Below are positions 1-3,592 of a stretch of DNA of 5,703 bases, piece after piece. Each line of letters opens with the position of its first letter. Within the stretch, counting starts at the first letter, position 1. The translations under genes were made by a program, and so were the position numbers. The notes under the pieces were generated by a model. That model ran no database searches. It saw only the letters and a program-made list of their open reading frames with translations, and had not been told where the DNA came from. This DNA comes from an uncultured Lachnospiraceae bacterium (GTDB lineage Bacteria > Bacillota > Clostridia > Lachnospirales > Lachnospiraceae): positions 1-5,703 of the forward strand of contig CASGVX010000144.1 of assembly GCA_949346185.1 (NCBI GenBank). Reading direction: 5' to 3'.

Positions 1-255
1 AGGCTGTCCCCGGCATCGAAGAAATTATCCGGATACATAGCAAAAGCATATGCGAAGAAGACGGGGATTAGGAATCGGGGCATTATTAAGAGGGATGATC
101 TGACGGGCACGAATTGGAGCAAGATTCCAGTGGCATTGGTGGAGATGGGATTCTTAAGCAATCCCTCAGAGGATCGGAAGATGCAGAAGTCTTCCATGCA
201 GACAAAGATGGCAGCCGGGATTGCCAATGGGATAGATCGTTATTTTTCCCGGTAG
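1..255 (+). CDS. N-acetylmuramoyl-L-alanine amidase (Amidase_3), C-terminal part
   Basis: This is the 3' end of a gene that begins before the window; frame 1 is open from base 1 to the TAG at 253-255 (84 codons seen). The protein would cut the amide bond between N-acetylmuramic acid and L-alanine in peptidoglycan, acting outside the membrane. The Amidase_3 C-terminal signature is clear: NRGIIKRDDL at visible residues 25-34, then IPVALVEMGFLSNPSED at 42-58. E48 (bases 142-144) matches the conserved zinc-site or catalytic glutamate of the family. It ends with the usual final helix (MAAGIANGIDRYF). The earlier zinc ligands (His, Glu, His) and any signal peptide lie outside the window, so subtype (spore-cortex CwlD-like, LytC-like or other) cannot be decided. 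The ComFB-family gene starts 47 nt downstream with no terminator between, so the two may be co-transcribed. Family assignment is firm; physiological role is inferred. Confidence 0.92.
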   Translation, partial: RLSPASKKLSGYIAKAYAKKTGIRNRGIIKRDDLTGTNWSKIPVALVEMGFLSNPSEDRKMQKSSMQTKMAAGIANGIDRYFSR

Positions 256-289
256 AGATAAGATGTTGCTTGCATTTTTCAGTGTATTT

Positions 290-295
290 AGGAGG
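290..295 (+). promoter_or_regulatory. Consensus ribosome binding site of the ComFB-family gene
   Basis: AGGAGG sits 7 nt before the ATG at 303. It decides the start: the reading frame is open much further upstream, but that part runs inside the amidase gene in another frame and gives no family-like sequence. Confidence 0.9.
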
Positions 296-302
296 TGGCT
301 TT

Positions 303-575
303 ATGGATGAACTTGTGAACTTAATGGAAGAAACGGTACTGAACAAAATTGACCAGCTTTGGAAGCAGACAGATTACTGTACATGTGATAATTGCAAGAT
401 TGATGTGGCAGCCTATGCATTGAATCGTCTGCCGGCAAAATATGTGCACTCTCTGGAGGGGACGCTGATCCATCGGTTTGAGTCTTCTACGACCCAGACG
501 GATGCAGAGATTACGGCAGTGGTTTTTCAGGCAATCCAGAGGATTGGGGAAAACTGTCATCATGACAAGAAGTAG
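303..575 (+). CDS. ComFB-family protein, 90 aa
   Basis: A complete small soluble protein that I recognise as the ComFB family (late competence protein ComFB). Seen in the sequence: an N-terminal helix of the form VNLMEETVLNKIDQL (residues 4-18), a cysteine cluster CTCDNC (C26, C28, C31), then the family's most conserved stretch DVAAYALNRLPAKYV (34-48), and a helical C-terminus with a further cysteine (C85). The Bacillus subtilis homologue is encoded in the comF operon, has cysteine-bound zinc and is not essential for transformation. Cyanobacterial relatives have been reported to bind cyclic dinucleotides. No comFA or comFC lies nearby, so a competence role is not supported here. A sensor or regulatory role is inference only. 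The start is set by a consensus Shine-Dalgarno. The gene lies 47 nt after a cell-wall amidase gene, probably in the same transcript. Confidence 0.88.
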   Translation: MDELVNLMEETVLNKIDQLWKQTDYCTCDNCKIDVAAYALNRLPAKYVHSLEGTLIHRFESSTTQTDAEITAVVFQAIQRIGENCHHDKK

Positions 576-590
576 GGAGGCAAGGTCAAG

Positions 591-769
591 GTAGGGGATG
601 AAATCTATACAGGTTATTACATGTCTCTGCGCCGGCCCAGTGATGGTTCTGTGGCGGGGGGGTATTCTGCGGCCGCCACAGTGTGTTTAAGGATACCAGA
701 AATCTGGCATCCAAGGTGGTGGAGATGATTGCAGCAATCCTCAAAGGTAAAAAAATTAAAAAAAATGAA
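591..769 (+). pseudogene. Probable relic of a ChvE-like sugar ABC transporter substrate-binding protein (C-terminal fragment)
   Basis: This stretch has no intact gene with a usable start, yet translation gives a recognisable fragment. The + frame starting at 683 reads FKDTRNLASKVVEMIAAILKGKK, which, from memory, closely resembles the C-terminal region of ChvE/multiple-monosaccharide binding proteins (pattern TVFKDTRxLAxKxVEMxxAIxxGK). The preceding frame (591-683) reads IYTGYYMSL...VAGGYSAAATV, resembling the segment that normally precedes it. The two parts join as ATV-FKDTR if one GT is removed from the GTGTGT run at 681-686, suggesting a dinucleotide slip. The expected remaining C-terminus (YDNG...P.YLCEP type) is absent, replaced by an A-rich run and the tRNA promoter. 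The upstream two thirds of such a gene are also missing. I infer a decayed remnant; a chance resemblance over some 50 residues is the alternative. Confidence 0.42.
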
Positions 770-777
770 AAAAAGAC

Positions 778-806
778 TTGCATTTTGTTTTTAAATAGTG
801 TAATAT
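778..806 (+). promoter_or_regulatory. Likely sigma-A-type promoter of the tRNA-Glu gene
   Basis: TTGCAT at 778-783 and TAATAT at 801-806 are separated by 17 nt, preceded by an A-rich tract (748-774) that could act as an UP-like element. The -35 hexamer matches the consensus only in its first three bases. Transcription would start near 812-814, inside the first arm of the hairpin at 811-835 and about 27 nt before the mature tRNA 5' end. Confidence 0.6.
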
Positions 807-810
807 ATCA

Positions 811-835
811 CTTGTCGGTGCGAAAGACCGACAAG
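811..835 (+). other. Perfect 9-bp inverted repeat just upstream of the tRNA
   Basis: CTTGTCGGT (811-819) and ACCGACAAG (827-835) pair perfectly around the 7-nt loop GCGAAAG. Only ATAA separates the second arm from the first base of the tRNA. In RNA it would form a 5'-leader hairpin removed by RNase P or other processing; in DNA it sits at the predicted start site and could be an operator. No T-run follows the second arm, so it does not look like a terminator. Its role is unknown. Confidence 0.6.
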
Positions 836-839
836 ATAA

Positions 840-911
840 GGTCTGTTGGTCAAGCGGCTAAGACGTCGCCCTCTCACGGCGAAAACAGGGGTTCGATTCC
901 CCTACAGACTG
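840..911 (+). tRNA. tRNA-Glu (anticodon CUC)
   Basis: A full cloverleaf can be drawn. The acceptor stem is GGTCTGT (840-846) with ACAGACT (904-910), all paired with G1-U72 as a wobble. The D-arm is GTC/GAC around AAGCGGCTAA. The anticodon stem TCGCC/GGCGA encloses the loop CTCTCAC, with CTC at 873-875. A 4-nt variable loop is followed by a T-arm AGGGG-TTCGATT-CCCCT. The discriminator base is G911. The CUC anticodon reads GAG and the overall sequence follows the bacterial tRNA-Glu pattern. The 3' CCA is not encoded, so it must be added by CCA-adding enzyme. The gene stands alone. A short hairpin (GCTATT-TTG-AATAGC, 914-928) begins 2 nt after the discriminator, and the terminator follows at 937. 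Confidence 0.95.
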
Positions 912-936
912 TTGCTATTTTGAATAGCCCAACCCG

Positions 937-978
937 AATAAATGGTGTATTGATGGATTTGTCAATACACCATTTATT
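937..978 (+). terminator. Intrinsic terminator after tRNA-Glu (possibly bidirectional)
   Basis: The arms AATAAATGGTGTATTGA (937-953) and TCAATACACCATTTATT (962-978) are perfectly complementary over 17 bp around an 8-nt loop (TGGATTTG). The stem base is A/U-rich, so the 3' side gives the U-rich tract (TTTATTTCTGT) expected for release. The mirror arrangement also gives a U-rich tail on the other strand. It closes the one-gene tRNA transcript and insulates it from traX. Confidence 0.85.
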
Positions 979-988
979 TCTGTATAGG
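959..988 (+). promoter_or_regulatory. Possible weak promoter for the TraX-family gene
   Basis: TTGTCA (959-964) and TATAGG (983-988) lie 18 nt apart. The -35 box falls in the loop and second arm of the tRNA terminator. It is the best candidate I can see before traX, whose start is 44 nt further on, but the -10 is a poor match at its last positions. Readthrough past the terminator is the alternative. Confidence 0.3.
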
Positions 989-1031
989 AAATTGCTCGCA
1001 ATATAGTGATGCGCCAACAGGAGATGGAGAG

Positions 1032-1688
1032 ATGTCAGGAAAATTTACTAGAAATCAGTTAAAAGCGGCTGCCATGATTGCCATGTTTTGCGATCATTTT
1101 GCGGTGGTGTTTCTCCAAGGCGAACCCTACCTTGTCATGCGCATGATAGGTCGCATTGCGTTTCCTATTTTTGCCTATTTCATTGTGCAGGGATTTCTTC
1201 ATACATCTGATTTTAGGAAATATTTTATGAGGATTGGAATCTTCGCGCTGATATCAGAGATTCCCTTTGATCTTGTCTTTTCGGGGAAGGTGCTGGAACT
1301 TCATTCCCAGAATGTAATGTTTACTATGCTGATTGGTCTGGGCATGCTGTTTTTTTTGAGGAAATGGGGGGAGAACGGCTGGGCCAGGGGGCTTGTGTTT
1401 TTGGCGGGGTGCCTTTGCGGGGCTGTATTGCGGGTGGATTATAGTTGGTTTGGCGTGGCTGTCGTCGGATTATTTTATCTTCTGCGAAACAGCTGGGAGA
1501 GGTATCGGCTGTTTGTTATTTCCGTGCTATTCTTTTCCTACGGCGGGATTGAATGGTTTGGAATCTTGGGGGTGCTGGGAATTATGCTGTACAGAGAGGA
1601 GAGGGAGGTTCTTCCTCTTCCAAAATATCTTTTTTATATATTTTATCCGGCCCATTTATTATTTCTGTTTTTTTTGAATATGATTTGA
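1032..1688 (+). CDS. TraX-family multi-pass membrane protein (putative acetyltransferase)
   Basis: A 218-residue, very hydrophobic protein with the hallmarks of the TraX family. These are LKAAAMIAMFCDHFAVV at residues 10-26 (conserved D21-H22), RMIGRIAFPIFAYFIVQGF at 37-55, followed by an arginine-rich loop, EIPFD at 76-80, QNVMFTMLIGLG at 93-104, DYSWFG at 136-141 and FYIFYPAHLL at 201-210. F-plasmid TraX is required for N-terminal acetylation of F pilin. Chromosomal Firmicutes members have no known substrate; an envelope acyl-transfer role beside a surface-polysaccharide module is inference. About seven or eight membrane segments fill the chain, and the length is normal for the family. AGGAGA at 1019-1024 lies 7 nt before the ATG. 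No conjugation genes are in the window. The stop codon is part of the next operon's -35 box. Family call firm, function open. Confidence 0.9.
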   Translation: MSGKFTRNQLKAAAMIAMFCDHFAVVFLQGEPYLVMRMIGRIAFPIFAYFIVQGFLHTSDFRKYFMRIGIFALISEIPFDLVFSGKVLELHSQNVMFTMLIGLGMLFFLRKWGENGWARGLVFLAGCLCGAVLRVDYSWFGVAVVGLFYLLRNSWERYRLFVISVLFFSYGGIEWFGILGVLGIMLYREEREVLPLPKYLFYIFYPAHLLFLFFLNMI

Positions 1689-1712
1689 CTTTTGACGTGT
1701 ATATGATATAAT
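1685..1712 (+). promoter_or_regulatory. Strong promoter of the polysaccharide export operon
   Basis: TTGACT (1685-1690), a 16-nt spacer and a perfect TATAAT (1707-1712) make the best consensus match in the window. The -35 overlaps the traX TGA (1686-1688). Transcription would start near 1719. Confidence 0.75.
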
Positions 1713-1715
1713 TAT

Positions 1716-1890
1716 CTGCGATTTGTTTTGCTTGTTACGGTTCGCAGTTTGCAGAGAAGAAAACGTGTTATCTCGTCAAGTTCGCTTATAAGAATGAGTG
1801 CTTTTCTTTTCCATGGATGATTGTGAATAGTATTATTGGATTTCGTCTGAAGGGACGAGGGGAGTCAGTGGCAGATAGAATGGAGTGACT
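1716..1890 (+). other. Untranslated leader of the export operon, about 170 nt
   Basis: Between the predicted start site and the permease ATG no convincing gene is seen. CTGCGA (1716-1721) and TCGCAG (1742-1747) form a 6-bp inverted repeat at the extreme 5' end. TTTCGTCT and GGACGAGG (1841-1848, 1853-1860) can form an 8-bp helix with several G-U pairs around a GAAG loop, about 30 nt before the ATG. No T-run follows either, so neither looks like a classical attenuator. A 23-codon frame (1817-1888) ends 2 nt before the ATG but has no ribosome binding site. I recognise no known riboswitch class. Confidence 0.4.
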
Positions 1891-2676
1891 ATGAATATAA
1901 AACAATATTTTAAAAATTTTTATCGTTACAAGTATTTGTTGATAGAATTGGTAAAAAAGAATATCAAACTAAAATACCGCCGTTCTTATCTGGGAATCTT
2001 GTGGACGATGATTGAGCCGCTGCTTACCATGATGGTGCTCACGGTGGTGTTCGGCACGTTCTTTGGGAATGATGATCCCCAATATCCGGTCTATATCCTC
2101 TGCGGGAGATTGCTGTATAGTTTTTTTTCCAGCGGCTCTAAAGCGGGATTGAAGGCGATTAGCAGCAATGCCTCTATGATTAAAAAGGTTTATGTGCCGA
2201 AGTATATTTACGTGTTCTCGGCTATCATATCGAATTTTGTGACTTTTTTGATTTCGCTCATTGTGCTGGTGGGCGTTGGAATCGTGCTGAAGGTGGAGCC
2301 AACGATTTATTTGCTCCAAGCCATTGTTCCCCTAGTGATTCTTTTTGTTTTTTCTCTGGGATGCGGCTTGATTTTATCCACGCTGAATGTATTTTTCCGG
2401 GATATCGAGTATATCTGGTCTGTGGCCACGCTGTTGATCATGTACGCTTCTGCCATTTTTTATCAGCCTGACAGGGTGATCAATACGGGCAATGGCTGGA
2501 TTTTTGACATCAATCCTATATTTATGTGCATCTCTAATTTCCGTGATGCCGTATTATATGGAAGACAGATGAATATGAACTATTGCATGGCTTCCCTAGC
2601 GATTGCCGTGGTAACGGTGGTGGTGGGGGCTGTCCTATTCTATAGGAAGCAGGATAAGTTTATCTTATACGTGTAG
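1891..2676 (+). CDS. Polysaccharide/teichoic-acid ABC exporter, permease (Wzm/TagG type, ABC-2)
   Basis: A 261-residue integral membrane subunit that, with the ATPase encoded next, should move an undecaprenyl-linked glycan or teichoic-acid-like polymer across the cytoplasmic membrane. Family marks: an N-terminal amphipathic stretch (KQYFKNFYRYKYLLIELVKK), then KLKYRRSYLGILWTMIEP (27-42), SSNASMIKKVYVPKYIYVFS (91-110), FFRDIEYIWSVATLL (168-182) and INPI (207-210), with about six membrane spans and a short charged C-terminus. Length is typical. I chose ATG 1891 because GGAG (1882-1885) lies 5 nt ahead; an in-frame GTG at 1885 would add two residues but overlaps that site. It is transcribed from the 1685-1712 promoter. 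The ATPase follows after a 59-nt gap, which holds only a weak 6-bp inverted repeat (CAGCAG 2685-2690, CTGCTG 2699-2704). The exported polymer cannot be named from this gene. Confidence 0.92.
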   Translation: MNIKQYFKNFYRYKYLLIELVKKNIKLKYRRSYLGILWTMIEPLLTMMVLTVVFGTFFGNDDPQYPVYILCGRLLYSFFSSGSKAGLKAISSNASMIKKVYVPKYIYVFSAIISNFVTFLISLIVLVGVGIVLKVEPTIYLLQAIVPLVILFVFSLGCGLILSTLNVFFRDIEYIWSVATLLIMYASAIFYQPDRVINTGNGWIFDINPIFMCISNFRDAVLYGRQMNMNYCMASLAIAVVTVVVGAVLFYRKQDKFILYV

Positions 2677-2735
2677 CGGCGAAACAGCAGTCAGGCATCT
2701 GCTGAGAGGCAGAGCAAGGAAAGGCATGGTTGTAT

Positions 2736-3476
2736 ATGCAGAAAAATTTGGCGATTTGCGTAAAGGATTTGGGAATGCGCTTTAATTTGAGCCAGGAGCG
2801 GGTGGATAATTTAAAAGAGTTTATCATCAAGTTTCTGCGCAGGGATTTGAAGTTTAATGAATTTTGGGCACTGAAGGATGTCAGTTTCAAGATTAAGAAG
2901 GGGGAGCGGCTGGGCGTGCTGGGACTGAATGGTTCTGGAAAGAGCACGCTCCTGAAAGTGGTTTCCGGCGTGCTGAAGCCCTCTGCAGGCTCCATTGAGA
3001 CCAGCGGAGTGATTGCGCCCCTTCTGGAACTGGGGGCAGGATTCAGCCCAGAGTATACCGGAAGGGAGAATATCTATCTCTACGGCGCTGTTTTGGGCTT
3101 TACCAAGGAGTTTCTGGACGAGAAGATTGATGAAATTGTGGATTTTTCCGGGCTGGGAGAGTTTATCGAGGTGCCGATCAAAAATTATTCTTCCGGCATG
3201 AAGGCCAGATTGGGCTTCTCCATCGCAACCGTGGTGGAGCCAGATATCCTGATACTGGACGAGGTGCTCTCGGTGGGGGATAAGAAGTTCAGACGCAAGA
3301 GCGAGAATAAGATTATGAGCATGTTTGACAGGGGGGTGACGGTACTCTTTGTATCCCATTCTCTGGAACAGGTGGTCAGGCTGTGCGACCGCGCCATCAT
3401 CTTGGACAGCGGCCGTCTGGTGGCAGAGGGCCCGGTGGAAAAGGTTGCCCGCATTTATAAAAATATGACGGAGTGA
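2736..3476 (+). CDS. Polysaccharide/teichoic-acid ABC exporter, ATPase (Wzt/TagH type)
   Basis: A 246-residue cytoplasmic ATPase partner of the upstream permease. Numbered from ATG 2736: the Wzt-type N-terminal helix with EFWALKDVSF (42-51), Walker A GLNGSGKST (63-71), the exporter-specific LLELGAGFSPEYTGRENIYL (96-115), signature YSSGMKARLGF (151-161), Walker B ILILDE (171-176, E176 catalytic), the following SVGD, and switch His208 in VSHS. All catalytic elements are intact. The chain stops soon after the nucleotide-binding domain, so it lacks the C-terminal carbohydrate-binding domain of Escherichia coli O9a-type Wzt. This fits TagH/KpsT-like exporters that do not recognise a modified glycan end. 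The start is uncertain: AGGAAAGG (2717-2724) is 5 nt before an in-frame TTG at 2730 and 11 nt before ATG 2736; the ATG fits the family N-terminus. A structured 116-nt gap follows. Confidence 0.92.
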   Translation: MQKNLAICVKDLGMRFNLSQERVDNLKEFIIKFLRRDLKFNEFWALKDVSFKIKKGERLGVLGLNGSGKSTLLKVVSGVLKPSAGSIETSGVIAPLLELGAGFSPEYTGRENIYLYGAVLGFTKEFLDEKIDEIVDFSGLGEFIEVPIKNYSSGMKARLGFSIATVVEPDILILDEVLSVGDKKFRRKSENKIMSMFDRGVTVLFVSHSLEQVVRLCDRAIILDSGRLVAEGPVEKVARIYKNMTE

Positions 3477-3480
3477 AAAA

Positions 3481-3536
3481 GCAGCCACCGGTGTCGTTAG
3501 GCAGGGAACCTATCCCATGAAGGGATGAATGGCTGC
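3481..3536 (+). other. Candidate structured RNA element between the ATPase and LTA-synthase-like genes
   Basis: GCAGCCA (3481-3487) and TGGCTGC (3530-3536) form a perfect 7-bp closing helix starting 4 nt after the ATPase stop. Inside, TAGG/CCTA (3498-3501, 3509-3512) can pair. TCCC (3513-3516) can pair either with GGGA upstream (3504-3507) or GGGA downstream (3522-3525), two mutually exclusive folds. The palindrome CACCGGTG (3486-3493) adds a further option. No U-run follows, so it is not a terminator. I do not match it to a known riboswitch class. It may tune expression or RNA stability of the next gene. Confidence 0.4.
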
Positions 3537-3585
3537 GAACAGTAATGCGTAAAGTTGGAAGGACAGGGGGATTTATTTTAAAGTT

Positions 3586-3591
3586 AGGGGG
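3586..3591 (+). promoter_or_regulatory. G-rich Shine-Dalgarno candidate for the LTA-synthase-like gene
   Basis: AGGGGG precedes ATG 3593 by only 1 nt (its AGG by 4) and TTG 3599 by 7 nt. The earlier in-frame ATG 3545 has no comparable site. The element therefore favours starting at 3593 or 3599 over 3545, without choosing cleanly between the two. Confidence 0.4.
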
Positions 3592-3592
3592 A

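Noticed and set aside
114..302. Upstream extension of the ComFB reading frame
   Set aside because: The frame is open, but it overlaps the amidase C-terminus in another frame, shows no family resemblance, and AGGAGG at 290-295 places the start at 303.
598..690. 30-codon frame starting at ATG 598
   Set aside because: Its G-rich Shine-Dalgarno-like bases abut the ATG with no spacing, and the product resembles nothing.
770..1006. Continuation of the + frame from 683 as a 107-residue protein
   Set aside because: It runs through the promoter, tRNA-Glu and terminator, which are better explained as RNA-gene structures; only its first part has protein-like resemblance.
1393..1677. Alternative + frame inside the TraX gene
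   Set aside because: It lies wholly within a well-supported gene, and its hydrophobicity is a by-product of the T-rich coding sequence.
1817..1888. Possible 23-codon leader peptide before the permease
   Set aside because: It has no Shine-Dalgarno and no recognisable peptide features, although it ends 2 nt before the permease ATG.
2726..2785. ATG 2726 as a start for a short peptide or for the ATPase
   Set aside because: It is out of frame with the ATPase and stops after 19 codons.
2811..3488. 225-codon minus-strand frame opposite the ATPase gene
   Set aside because: It is a shadow of the Wzt-type gene: the product has no family-like motifs, while the + strand has every ABC ATPase motif.
3481..3536. 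Known riboswitch (cobalamin, c-di-GMP, glycine or THF type)
   Set aside because: Fragments such as GCCACCGG and GCAGGGAACC are superficially suggestive, but the conserved cores I know for these classes are not present in order.
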